This document shows, one piece after another, positions 34,582 through 43,004 of a stretch of 64,000 nt of DNA. A model generated the notes under the pieces. It worked only from the letters and a program-made list of their open reading frames with translations, ran no database searches and was not told the origin of the DNA. The translations under genes and the position numbers were made by a program. The first letter of the stretch is position 1. Every line of letters starts with the position of its first letter. This DNA comes from Oscillospiraceae bacterium. GTDB taxonomy: Bacteria > Bacillota > Clostridia > Oscillospirales > Oscillospiraceae. The DNA is taken from positions 1 through 64,000 of the forward strand of contig CADAHL010000009.1 of assembly GCA_902787755.1 (NCBI GenBank), written 5' to 3'.

Positions 34582-34625
34582 GTCCCAGGACTGGTTGAAG
34601 AGATACTGTTCTTTGGAGGAATGGC

Positions 34626-35111
34626 ATGGTCGACATCGTTTTGGTGGAACCGGAGATCCCTCATAACACCGGAGCGATCGCCCGCACCTGCGCCTGCACC
34701 GGCGCCAGGCTTCATCTCATCAAGCCCCTGGGCTTCGAAATCAGCGACAAATGGGTCAAACGCTGCGGTCTGGATTACTGGCATCTGGTGGATCTGCACG
34801 TCTATGATAACCTGGAGGAGTACTTCGCCTCTCGGGGCGACAAAGGCCTCTGGCTGCTGACCACCAAGGCGCCCCGGGACTATACCCGGGCGGATCTGTC
34901 CGGCGATGTGAGCCTGATGTTCGGCAAGGAGACCGCGGGCCTGCCTCTGTGGCTGAGAGAGAAGTACCGGGACCGGTGTCTGCGCATCCCCATGGTCTCC
35001 GGGGCCAGAAGTCTGAACCTGTCCAACTCCGCTGCGATCCTGGCCTATGAGGCGCTGCGTCAGCAGGGCTTCCCGGGCCTCAACCCCACCGGCGAGATGG
35101 CCGGAGAATAA
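34626..35111 (+). CDS. trmL: tRNA (cytidine/uridine-2'-O-)-methyltransferase TrmL
   Basis: A 161-residue SPOUT enzyme that methylates the wobble base of tRNA-Leu. Signatures are VLVEPEIPHNTGAIARTC, LMFGKETAGLP and IPMVSGARSLNLSNSAAI. The length is standard. The start has a GGAGGAA site. Confidence 0.95.
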   Translation: MVDIVLVEPEIPHNTGAIARTCACTGARLHLIKPLGFEISDKWVKRCGLDYWHLVDLHVYDNLEEYFASRGDKGLWLLTTKAPRDYTRADLSGDVSLMFGKETAGLPLWLREKYRDRCLRIPMVSGARSLNLSNSAAILAYEALRQQGFPGLNPTGEMAGE

Positions 35112-35149
35112 AACAGCTGCCAAATTAAAATTTTTTAGGGAGGATACAC

Positions 35150-36415
35150 ATGAACTACAGCAAAAAGACCGTTTACGATGTGGACGTAAAGGGCAAGAAG
35201 GTTCTGCTCCGCTGCGACTTCAACGTCCCCCAGGACAAGAAGACCGGCGAGATCACCAGCAACAAGCGTATCGTTGCCGCTATCCCCACCATCAAGTATC
35301 TGCTGGAGCACGGCGCCGCTGTCATTGCCTGCTCTCATCTGGGCAAGCCCGCGGCCACTTTCGACAGCTACGTGAAGAAGCAGGTCGAGAAGGGCAAGAA
35401 CGCCGAGGATATCACCAAGGAAGACTGGGAGAAGTCCCTGAAGAAGCTGACCCTGGCTCCCGTTGCCAAGCGCCTGAGCGAACTGCTGGGTCAGGACGTG
35501 ATCTTCGCCACCGACACCATCGGCGAGGACGCCAAGGCCAAGGCCGCCGCTCTGCAGCCCGGCCAGATCATGCTGCTGGAGAATCTGCGCTTTGCCAAGG
35601 GCGAGACCAAGAACGACCCCGCCTTCGCCAAGGCTCTGGCCGACATGGCCGAGATCTTCGTGTCCGACGCCTTCGGCACCGTGCACCGCGCTCACGCCTC
35701 CACCGCCGGTGTGGCCAACTATCTGCCCGCCTATTCCGGTCTGCTGGTGGACAAGGAGCTGAGCATCATGGGCAAGGCTCTGGATAACCCCGCCCGTCCC
35801 TTCGTGGCCGTTCTGGGCGGCGCCAAGGTTTCCGACAAGATCAACGTCATCAACAACCTGCTGGAGAAGGCCGACACCATCATCATCGGCGGCGGCATGG
35901 CCTACACCTTCAAGGCTGCTCAGGGCTTCAAGATCGGCAAGTCCCTGCTGGAGGCCGACCGCATCGACTACGCCAAGGACATGATCGCCAAGGCCGAGGC
36001 CAAGGGCGTGAAGTTCCTGCTGCCCGTTGACAACATCTGCGCCAAGGAGTTTTCCGCCGACGCCGAGCCCGTCCTGGTGGAGGGCGACATCGCCGACGAT
36101 CTCATGGGCATGGACATCGGCCCCAAGACCCGGGAGCTGTTTGCCGCGGCCGTCAAGGGCGCTGGCACTATCGTGTGGAACGGACCCATGGGCGTGTTCG
36201 AGTTTGAGGCGTTTGCCGAAGGCACCAAGGCTATGGCCCGCGCCCTGGCCGAGTCCGGCGCCGTGACCATCGTGGGCGGCGGCGACTCCGCCTCCGCTGT
36301 GGAGAAGCTGGGCTTTGCCGACAAGATCACCCATATCTCCACCGGCGGCGGCGCTTCCCTGGAGTTCCTGGAAGGCAAGGAGCTGCCGGGCGTGGCCTGC
36401 CTGCTGGACAAGTAA
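35150..36415 (+). CDS. pgk: Phosphoglycerate kinase
   Basis: A 421-residue glycolytic kinase that converts 1,3-bisphosphoglycerate and ADP to 3-phosphoglycerate and ATP. Signatures are [38 protein letters not shown] and [12 protein letters not shown], and the end [20 protein letters not shown] is complete. It is followed by tpiA and gpmI. Its codon use (AAG, CTG, GCC-rich) looks like that of a highly expressed gene. Confidence 0.98.
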   Translation: MNYSKKTVYDVDVKGKKVLLRCDFNVPQDKKTGEITSNKRIVAAIPTIKYLLEHGAAVIACSHLGKPAATFDSYVKKQVEKGKNAEDITKEDWEKSLKKLTLAPVAKRLSELLGQDVIFATDTIGEDAKAKAAALQPGQIMLLENLRFAKGETKNDPAFAKALADMAEIFVSDAFGTVHRAHASTAGVANYLPAYSGLLVDKELSIMGKALDNPARPFVAVLGGAKVSDKINVINNLLEKADTIIIGGGMAYTFKAAQGFKIGKSLLEADRIDYAKDMIAKAEAKGVKFLLPVDNICAKEFSADAEPVLVEGDIADDLMGMDIGPKTRELFAAAVKGAGTIVWNGPMGVFEFEAFAEGTKAMARALAESGAVTIVGGGDSASAVEKLGFADKITHISTGGGASLEFLEGKELPGVACLLDK

Positions 36416-36454
36416 TCAGTGCTTCAAATTTAGAAAACGAGGATAGGAAAAAAG

Positions 36455-37228
36455 ATGAACAGAAAGTACCGTAAAACCATCATCGCCGGCAACTGGAAGA
36501 TGAACCAGCTGGCCTCCACCATCAAGCCCTTTATGGAAGAGCTGAAGGGAAACCTCCCCAAGACCAAGACCTGTGACGTGGTCATCTGCGCCCCCGCGGT
36601 CATGGTTCCCGCTCTGATCCGCGCCGGCAAGGAGTGCAAGGTCGCTCCGGGCGCTCAGGACGTTTCCAAGTATGAGAAGGGCGCCTACACCGGCGAGGTT
36701 TCTGCCGATCAGCTCAGCGATATCGGCGTGAAGTACTGCATCGTCGGCCATTCCGAGCGTCGTCAGTACCACGGTGAGGACGATATGCTTGTCAACGCCA
36801 AGGCCAAGGCTCTGCTGAACAAGGGCATCAACCCCATCATCTGCGTGGGCGAGAGCCTGGAGCAGCGGGAGATGGACCTGACCATGGAGTACGTGGCCTA
36901 CCAGGTCAAGGCTGCCCTGAACGGCATCGACGCCACTCAGCTGCGGCACTGCGTCATCGCCTATGAGCCCATCTGGGCCATCGGCACCGGCAAGACCGCC
37001 ACTTCCGAGCAGGCCCAGGAGGTCTGCGAAGGCATCCGTGCCGTCATCCGCAAGATCTACGGCGCCCGTCCCGCCCGTGCCGTCAGCATCCTGTACGGCG
37101 GCAGCATGAACGCCAAGAACGCTGCCGAGCTGCTGGCCCAGCCCGACATCGACGGCGGCCTGATCGGCGGCGCCTCCCTGAAGCCCGCTGACTTCGCCAC
37201 CATTATCGCCGCTACCGCCCAGGAGTAA
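36455..37228 (+). CDS. tpiA: Triosephosphate isomerase
   Basis: A 257-residue TIM barrel that interconverts DHAP and GAP. The start is IIAGNWKMNQ. The catalytic His is in IVGHSERR, the catalytic Glu in AYEPIWAIGTGKTA, and the phosphate loop is YGGSMNAKN. Forty bases separate it from pgk. Confidence 0.98.
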   Translation: MNRKYRKTIIAGNWKMNQLASTIKPFMEELKGNLPKTKTCDVVICAPAVMVPALIRAGKECKVAPGAQDVSKYEKGAYTGEVSADQLSDIGVKYCIVGHSERRQYHGEDDMLVNAKAKALLNKGINPIICVGESLEQREMDLTMEYVAYQVKAALNGIDATQLRHCVIAYEPIWAIGTGKTATSEQAQEVCEGIRAVIRKIYGARPARAVSILYGGSMNAKNAAELLAQPDIDGGLIGGASLKPADFATIIAATAQE

Positions 37229-37240
37229 AAACACCATCAA

Positions 37241-37272
37241 GGGGACGCGAAGAGACCTTTGCGTCCCTTTTT
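37241..37272 (+). terminator. Terminator or attenuator between tpiA and gpmI
   Basis: A stem aaggggacgc/gcgtccctt is followed by a T5 run. It may reduce rather than stop read-through into gpmI. Confidence 0.7.
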
Positions 37273-37302
37273 CAAACCCATAAAAGGAAGGTTTATTTTT
37301 CT

Positions 37303-38814
37303 ATGAAGAAAGCAGTATTTATCATCCTTGACGGCTTCGGCATCGCCCCTCCCACCGCCGGCAACGCCATCGCCCAGGCCAAGAAGCCCAATCTGGACAA
37401 GCTCTTTTCCGAGTATCCCTGCACCCAGCTGCAGGCCTCCGGGCTGGACGTGGGTCTGCCCGAGGGACAGATGGGCAACTCCGAGGTGGGCCACACCAAT
37501 ATCGGGGCCGGCCGGGTGGTGTTCCAGATCCTGCCCAAGATCACCCAGGAGATCGAGACCGGCAAGTTCTTCCAGAACGAGGTCTATATCAAGGCCATGG
37601 AGGACGCCAAGGCAGGCGGTAAGGCCCTGCACATTCTGGGCCTGCTGTCCGATGGCGGCGTACACAGCCATATCAAGCACATCTTCGCTATCCTGGATAT
37701 GGCCAAGTCCCGGGGCCTGGAGAAGGTCTACGTCCACTGCTTCCTGGACGGCCGTGATGTGCCGCCCACCAGCGGCGCCGGCTTCGTGGAAAAGCTGAAC
37801 GAGAAGTGCAAGGAGCTTGGCAACGCCCGGATCGCCACCATCCAGGGCCGCTTCTGGGGCATGGACCGCGACAAGCGCTGGGACCGTGTGGAGAAGGGCT
37901 ATGAGGCCATCGTCTGCGGCGAGGGCGTCCAGGATCCCGATCCTGTCCACGCCGTGAAGGCCAGCTATGAAGCGGGCAAGACCGATGAGTTCGTGGAGCC
38001 TGTGGTGGTCTGCCCCGAGGGCCAGATCAATGAGGGCGACAGCGTCATCTTCATGAACTTCCGTCCCGACCGGGCCCGTGAGATGACCTGGGCGCTGAAT
38101 CTGCCCGAGTTCGACGGCTTTGCCCGGAAGAAGACCGTGTATCCTCTCAGCTATGTCTGCACTGCCCAGTACGACGAGGCCCTGCCTCTGCCCATCGCCT
38201 ATCCCCCCGAGGTCATCGAGAATACCATCGGCGATCTCATTGCCGCCCACGGCCTGAAGCAGTTCCGTGTGGCCGAGACCGAGAAGTACGCTCACGTCAC
38301 CTTCTTCTTCAACGGCGGCGTGGAGAAGCAGTGCGAGGGCGAGGACCGCTGCCTGGTGCCCTCTCCCAAGGAATTCCCCACTTACGACCTGATCCCTCAG
38401 ATGAGCGCGGAGAAGGTGGCCGACAAGGTGGTGGAGGCCATCGCATCCGAGCAGTATGCCCTGATCGTCTGCAACTTCGCCAACTGCGACATGGTGGGTC
38501 ACACCGGCGTCATGGAAGCCGCTGTCAAGGCGGTGGAGACGGTGGACGGCTGCATGGGCCGCATCATCGCCGAGGTGGAAAAGCATGACGACGTGGTGCT
38601 GCTGGTGACTGCCGACCACGGCAACGCCGACGTGATGTTCGACGAGACCGGCAAGGTCAATACCGCCCACACCACCAATCCCGTGCCCTTCTGCGTGCGT
38701 CAGAAGGGGATCGAGCTGCAGCCCGGCAGACTTGCGGATATCTCTCCCACCATCCTCAAGCTCATCGGCCTGGAGCAGCCGAAGGAAATGACCGGCAAGT
38801 GCCTGATCGTGTGA
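37303..38814 (+). CDS. gpmI: 2,3-bisphosphoglycerate-independent phosphoglycerate mutase
   Basis: A 503-residue manganese-dependent mutase (3-PG to 2-PG). The phospho-acceptor Ser60 is in GNSEVGHTNIGAGR. Metal ligands lie in DGFGIAPP, NCDMVGHTG and TADHGNAD. The substrate loop is HCFLDGRDVPP. It completes a pgk-tpiA-gpmI block; gap and eno are not adjacent. Confidence 0.97.
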   Translation: MKKAVFIILDGFGIAPPTAGNAIAQAKKPNLDKLFSEYPCTQLQASGLDVGLPEGQMGNSEVGHTNIGAGRVVFQILPKITQEIETGKFFQNEVYIKAMEDAKAGGKALHILGLLSDGGVHSHIKHIFAILDMAKSRGLEKVYVHCFLDGRDVPPTSGAGFVEKLNEKCKELGNARIATIQGRFWGMDRDKRWDRVEKGYEAIVCGEGVQDPDPVHAVKASYEAGKTDEFVEPVVVCPEGQINEGDSVIFMNFRPDRAREMTWALNLPEFDGFARKKTVYPLSYVCTAQYDEALPLPIAYPPEVIENTIGDLIAAHGLKQFRVAETEKYAHVTFFFNGGVEKQCEGEDRCLVPSPKEFPTYDLIPQMSAEKVADKVVEAIASEQYALIVCNFANCDMVGHTGVMEAAVKAVETVDGCMGRIIAEVEKHDDVVLLVTADHGNADVMFDETGKVNTAHTTNPVPFCVRQKGIELQPGRLADISPTILKLIGLEQPKEMTGKCLIV

Positions 38815-38880
38815 GTGCTCAGAATATAGTGCTCAGGAAAGTTTTCCGGGGTGGTACCCTGATCGGTACCACCCCGGTTT
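38815..38880 (+). terminator. Terminator within a dispersed repeat, after gpmI
   Basis: A perfect stem ccggggtggtacc/ggtaccaccccgg (38846-38877) is followed by TTTTCTTTT. It is preceded by two agtgctcag repeats. The same layout recurs at 31132-31185. Confidence 0.85.
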
Positions 38881-38898
38881 TCTTTTCCTGCTTACGGA

Positions 38899-39411
38899 TT
38901 AGCTGTCGAAGGCCGGGTTTACGGCGTAGAGGTTCTTCTGATCCATCCGGTCCATGCTCAGCCGCAGACCCTCGCCGAAACGCTGATAGTGGACCACCTC
39001 CCGCTCCCGCAGGAAGCGGATCACGTCGTTCACGTCCGGATCGTCGGACAGGCGGAGAATGTTGTCATAGGTCACCCGGGCCTTCTGCTCGGCGGCCAGA
39101 TCCTCGTTCAGATCGGCGATCACGTCGCCCTTGACCTGCATGGAGGCCGCCGTCCAGGGAAAACCGGAAGCTGCGGTGGGGTAGACCCCGGCGGTGTGGT
39201 CCACGAAATAGGTCTCCAGTCCCGCCCGCTTGACCTCTTCCGGGCTCATCTCCCGGGTCAGCTGATGAATAATGGCCGCCACCATCTCCAGGTGCCCCAG
39301 CTCCTCCACGCCGATATCCGTCAACAGACCCTGCAGTTCGGGGTAGGGCATGGAGTAGCGCTGGTGCAGATAGCGCATGGACGCGCCGAGCTCCCCGTCA
39401 GGACCACCTAA
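38899..39411 (-). pseudogene. cotJC: Manganese catalase (CotJC-like), 3' part only, interrupted by the prophage
   Basis: About 170 residues of the C-terminal part of a CotJC-type manganese catalase remain, from LGGPDGELGASMRYLHQRYSMP to the natural end NPAFDS. Visible metal ligands include Glu and His in GVEELGHLEMV and in REREVVHYQRF. The N-terminal half is absent; the frame runs instead into the serine recombinase region. The break lies at GGP, about 39,400-39,415. The missing half is expected at the right end of the prophage, outside this window. Confidence 0.85.
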
Positions 39412-39425
39412 TTGCAGAAACCGAT
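39395..39425. other. Probable attachment site (left end of prophage)
   Basis: Here the CotJC reading frame (GGTGGTCCTGACGGGGAG on the reverse strand) stops matching, and the recombinase 3' end begins 10-20 bases away. The exact crossover dinucleotide cannot be fixed without the other end. Confidence 0.6.
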
Positions 39426-39430
39426 AATAA

Positions 39431-40876
39431 TCAGCTATAGAAAAAAACGAGCAGCTTGGCGTTGGCTTTGTCGTAGACGATACGGGAAATGATAGATCGC
39501 AGGGCCTGGCCTTTGGCGGACTCGCTCTGGTCGGGATCCCGGATGATCTCCAGGACGGAGAGGACCTTCTCGGAGAAGGCCACCGGATCCAGTTGGGCGG
39601 CTTTGAATTTTGCCTGGGCATCCTGACGCTGCTGCTCCAGATCGGCGATCTGAGCGGCCAGGGCGGCCTTGCGGGAGGCGAATTCCTCCAGCGTATATAT
39701 CCCGCCCTCGTAGGCTTCCATGATCCGGCGCATCTTTAGATTCTCCACGTCGATCAGGTGGTCGAAGTCCGGGGCGTCGGTGTCGGGCCTGCTGGGCTGC
39801 TCCGGATCTACCGGAAAGGACAGCGTTACCACGGCGTTTTCCAGGTACTGCGTGATCAGACGGTTGGCCTTGGCAATCGATAGGCAGTGGGAGGTATGGC
39901 ACTTGCCCCGCCCATAATTGTGGCACTGCATGGATGGACAGGCGGCGGTCAGACGGATGAGAGTCGCGCCGCAGCAGGAGCAGCGAACAAGGCCCTTCAG
40001 CATCCACTCCAGGGGCTGCTCTCGGCGCTGATAGCGTCCGAACCGGGCGGCTTCGCTGGCGATCCGCGCCTGGACGGCGTCGAACAGCTCCCGGTCCACG
40101 ATGGGCTCATGGGTGCCGGGATACAGATTCTCCTCGCAGTCCTTCCCGCCCCGGTGGTAGTTGCCCTTGCCGCCGGCCTTATTCCAGCGGAGATAGCCGA
40201 TATAGACCGGATTCGTCAGCATGTACTCCACCCAACGGTTGTCCGGAGGGTTCCCGCGCTTGGTTCGGATTCCAGCCTGGCCCAGCTCGGTGGCGATGGT
40301 GCGCATACCCTTTCCGCCCAGGTAGTCCCGGAAGATCCGCCGCACCAGATCGGCGTCGGCGTTGGGAATATAGCGCTTGTCGATGATATCATAGCCAAAG
40401 CTGGGAGCAGTTACCGGTTCGCCCCGGCTGAGCTTCTCGGCCATGCCGCGCTTCACTTCGCCGGAGAGCCGGATGGAATAGAATTCGTCCATCCACTCCA
40501 GGATCCGCTCGATCAGACTGCCGAAGGGGCCCTCGGCCAGCGGCTCGGAGATGGAGATCACCTCCACGCCGGAGCGGGCCAGCATGGATTTGTAGACGAT
40601 GCTCTCCTCCTGGTTCCGGGCGAAGCGGCTGAACTTCCAGACCAGGATCACTTCAAAGGGCTTTTCTGTTGCTTTGGCATAGCCGATCATCTGGTTGAAG
40701 GCCGGGCGCTTCCTGGCGCTGCGGCCGGAGATCCCGTCGTCTGTGAACACGAATTCATCCGGCACGACCATGTCGTTCCTGGCTGCATAGTCCCGGATCA
40801 GCTTCAGCTGCGAGTCCAAAGAATATTCGTCCTGCTTCTCCGTGGACACCCGGAGATAAGCAGCAGCGGTGCGCAT
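39431..40876 (-). CDS. Large serine recombinase (integrase)
   Basis: A 481-residue site-specific recombinase. The resolvase-type catalytic domain has the nucleophile Ser11 in YLRVSTEKQ, then DDGISGRSARKRPAF and WKFSRFARNQEE. The recombinase domain and a zinc ribbon (CSCCGATL with CHNYGRGKCHTSHC) follow. A long coiled coil (about 390-450) ends the protein. It reads toward the interrupted catalase gene. Integrase-attachment geometry of this kind is typical for phages that use serine integrases. Confidence 0.95.
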   Translation of the reverse strand: MRTAAAYLRVSTEKQDEYSLDSQLKLIRDYAARNDMVVPDEFVFTDDGISGRSARKRPAFNQMIGYAKATEKPFEVILVWKFSRFARNQEESIVYKSMLARSGVEVISISEPLAEGPFGSLIERILEWMDEFYSIRLSGEVKRGMAEKLSRGEPVTAPSFGYDIIDKRYIPNADADLVRRIFRDYLGGKGMRTIATELGQAGIRTKRGNPPDNRWVEYMLTNPVYIGYLRWNKAGGKGNYHRGGKDCEENLYPGTHEPIVDRELFDAVQARIASEAARFGRYQRREQPLEWMLKGLVRCSCCGATLIRLTAACPSMQCHNYGRGKCHTSHCLSIAKANRLITQYLENAVVTLSFPVDPEQPSRPDTDAPDFDHLIDVENLKMRRIMEAYEGGIYTLEEFASRKAALAAQIADLEQQRQDAQAKFKAAQLDPVAFSEKVLSVLEIIRDPDQSESAKGQALRSIISRIVYDKANAKLLVFFYS

Positions 40877-40940
40877 CGACAGCGCCTCCTTTCTTCACAT
40901 CCCGCCCCGGAGAGATCCGGGGCGTTTTTCTTTACTCAGA

Positions 40941-41498
40941 TCAGCGATCCAGGGAGAGGCCAACAGTCGACAAAAACGCCAGCCGGGCATCCACCACTTC
41001 GAGGCGGCACTGATCCACCAACTCCTCGCACTCTTCGAGCAGCTTGCGGTATTCGCTGCCGCCAAATTGGGCGTAGCTCACGATGTACAGGGAATAATTC
41101 TGAGTGGCGTCGAAGAAGGCCTGGGCGGCTTTGATGTAATCCTGAGCGTAGTCGTTGTTTACGCCGATGACCCGGAGCTCGGACGGGTATTTCTTGTCTA
41201 TCCGCTCCGTGATGCTAACGACGTCCTCCTTGTCGCTGCGGATGGGGCCGTGGTTATCGTAATATTTGTCGTAGGCGTGCACGTATTCATCGGCGCCGAC
41301 CATGAAATTCCAGAGGTTCCGGTCGATGGCGGCATAGTCCCGCGCGGTCTCCTCATCCAGGTGCAGCACAGGCTCGGCTTCATATCCCTCGACCCGCTCC
41401 GTGTACAGAATCTGGATGTACCTGGACGGCTTGGCACCGCAGGCGGTCAGCGTCAGGAGCATGGACAGGGCCACCAAAAGCACAATGATTCTTCTCAT
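40941..41498 (-). CDS. Prophage-encoded lipoprotein of unknown function
   Basis: A 185-residue protein with a signal peptide ending LTLTAC (lipidated Cys about residue 20). The rest is helical and charged with no recognised domain. It lies in the lysogeny module between integrase and repressor genes, on the same strand. Lipoproteins at this place in other temperate phages can block superinfection. That role is possible here but only by position. Confidence 0.65.
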   Translation of the reverse strand: MRRIIVLLVALSMLLTLTACGAKPSRYIQILYTERVEGYEAEPVLHLDEETARDYAAIDRNLWNFMVGADEYVHAYDKYYDNHGPIRSDKEDVVSITERIDKKYPSELRVIGVNNDYAQDYIKAAQAFFDATQNYSLYIVSYAQFGGSEYRKLLEECEELVDQCRLEVVDARLAFLSTVGLSLDR

Positions 41499-41552
41499 AG
41501 TCTCCTCCTTATTCTGCCCCGCCCCGGAGAGATCCAGGGCGGTTTTTCCTTA

Positions 41553-41954
41553 CTACCGATCCATTGCCAGGTTGCCGTGCTGGTAGAACCAGACGGCCTT
41601 GATCATGAAGTCGTCAGTCACGTCAAAATACTCGGCCAGCTGCCATGGCTCAGAATAGCCTTGGGAGACGGCGCGCTTCAGCTCGTCCTTCGGGACGAGT
41701 TTTTTTATTGCCCATTTGTCGGCCTTATTCTCGCAGCGCTGCCGGATCCAGCGAGGATCCCCGCGGCTGTAGAACGCCGCCCTGGCGCAGTGGCCGAGCT
41801 CGTGGGCGAAGTGCACCCGCTCCACTGCTCCGCCATAGGCCAGGGACGCATCCATGCAGATCGCGCCGGGGACAGACATAGACACGGTCTCGGGAATGTT
41901 GCCGGTAAAGACTTCAACGCCGAGCATCTCGGCGGTCTGGAACAATTCGATCAA
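41553..41954 (-). CDS. ImmA/IrrE-family metallopeptidase
   Basis: A 133-residue zinc protease with the HExxH motif in VHFAHELGHCARAAF. The family includes ImmA, which cleaves its partner repressor ImmR to induce a mobile element. The next gene upstream is the XRE repressor, and the ATG overlaps its stop by 4 bases, the usual repressor-protease arrangement. Confidence 0.88.
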   Translation of the reverse strand: MIELFQTAEMLGVEVFTGNIPETVSMSVPGAICMDASLAYGGAVERVHFAHELGHCARAAFYSRGDPRWIRQRCENKADKWAIKKLVPKDELKRAVSQGYSEPWQLAEYFDVTDDFMIKAVWFYQHGNLAMDR

Positions 41955-42301
41955 TTCTTTCCCTTTTCCTTTTCTCTCTGTTTTACGAAGGCTGCGAAGC
42001 GCTTGACCTCTTCATACATCTCGTCGGTAATCTCGCCGTCCCCACCAAAGAGGGCAAATTTGATGTCGTCATCCGTGGCCGGGCTGCCCTTTGCCGGGGT
42101 GGGGGTGGGGTCGTCGGTTTTTCCGATCAGGTAGTCGATGCTGACACCGTAAAAATTGGCAAAGCGGATCAGCATCTCCGAATTCGGCTCGCGGTCCTCC
42201 TTCTCATAGCTGATATAGGTAGTATATGGAATTCCAAGAGCTTGTGCAGTCTCTTTCATATTTCTCCCGGAGTTTTGCCGCAGTTGCTTCAGCTTGATCA
42301 T
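41951..42301 (-). CDS. XRE-family repressor (CI/ImmR-like)
   Basis: A 116-residue protein. The helix-turn-helix is MKETAQALGIPYTTYISYEKEDREP near the start, and FYGVSIDYLIGKTDD is typical of Firmicute phage repressors. The C-terminal part is short and acidic with no S24 protease domain, so control is probably through the neighbouring ImmA-like protease. The ATG at 42301 with a GAGGAGGTGATC site is preferred over a longer start. Confidence 0.9.
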   Translation of the reverse strand: MIKLKQLRQNSGRNMKETAQALGIPYTTYISYEKEDREPNSEMLIRFANFYGVSIDYLIGKTDDPTPTPAKGSPATDDDIKFALFGGDGEITDEMYEEVKRFAAFVKQREKEKGKN

Positions 42302-42497
42302 TAGATCACCTCCTCTTTCAATAATTATTACACAATATGAGTAAAATAGCAACAACAAATTACACGTTTTCGGAAATATTCACAAAAAGAAGGTGCACAA
42401 AACGTGTATTCTTCTACTTGCCAATACCCGATACGTGTAGTATATTATACCCAGCCGATACACAAAACGTGTATCGCATGAAATGGGAGGTGAGTTT
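42302..42497. promoter_or_regulatory. Prophage immunity control region: divergent promoters and four operators
   Basis: The rightward promoter is TTGCCA (42418-42423), a 17-base spacer, then TATATT (42441-42446). The leftward promoter is TTGTTG (42350-42355 reversed), 17 bases, then TGTAAT (42327-42332 reversed). Operator cores ACGTGTA occur at 42361-42370 (reversed), 42399-42408, 42430-42439 (inside the rightward spacer) and 42457-42475. The last is a perfect inverted repeat GATACAC-N5-GTGTATC. Three of four share AAAACGTGTA. Confidence 0.75.
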
Positions 42498-42701
42498 TTG
42501 TTTTATCCGAACATAGCGGCGGAGCGGGCCAAGCGCCGGATGAGCCTGGATGCGATGGCCAGAGAACTGGGAGTGACCCGAAAGACCATCTATAACTGGG
42601 AGACGTCCGGGAACATCCCGCAGTCTGCCCTGGAGCGGATGTCGGCACTGTTTGGCTGCAGTATCGACTACCTCCTGAATAATCCTCAGGCAACACAATG
42701 A
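42498..42701 (+). CDS. Cro-like XRE DNA-binding protein
   Basis: A 67-residue helix-turn-helix protein. Key segments are LDAMARELGVTRKTIYNWETSG and the terminal LFGCSIDYLL. It diverges from the repressor gene. The start is taken as TTG at 42498 because GGGAGGTGA (42485-42493) is correctly spaced; the ATG at 42483 lies before that site. Confidence 0.82.
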   Translation: MFYPNIAAERAKRRMSLDAMARELGVTRKTIYNWETSGNIPQSALERMSALFGCSIDYLLNNPQATQ

Positions 42702-42782
42702 TAGCAGAAACACAGTCCGATAAACCGGACACGCAAGTGTCCAAGCGGTCGAAACATATCTTTGAAGGAGGTGAGGAAGAAC

Positions 42783-43004
42783 ATGGCGGCGAAGAAGAGC
42801 AGAGGCAGGGAGATCACGGTGGTCGGGATCCTGATCCTGGAGGACGGGACCCCGGTGCCCATGGACGAGGCCACGCCGGAGCAGATCGAGCATTTCCGGG
42901 AACGGGCCACGGCCAGGCTCAGCGCCGTCATGAGCGCCTACTATACACATCATCCGGAAGAATACCTGAAATTAGGAAGGACGAAAGACAATGGCGACGT
43001 GTAA
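42783..43004 (+). CDS. Small phage early protein
   Basis: A 73-residue protein, basic at the start (MAAKKSRGRE) with a predicted alpha/beta remainder (ITVVGILILEDGTPVPMDEATPE, written in part). No family is recognised. An ATG at 42762 would extend it by seven codons. It overlaps the next gene by 14 bases. Confidence 0.6.
   Translation: MAAKKSRGREITVVGILILEDGTPVPMDEATPEQIEHFRERATARLSAVMSAYYTHHPEEYLKLGRTKDNGDV

Noticed and set aside
38899-39621. Intact 240-residue catalase gene
   Set aside because: Residues upstream of GGPDGEL come from the recombinase strand read in another frame and do not match the catalase family.
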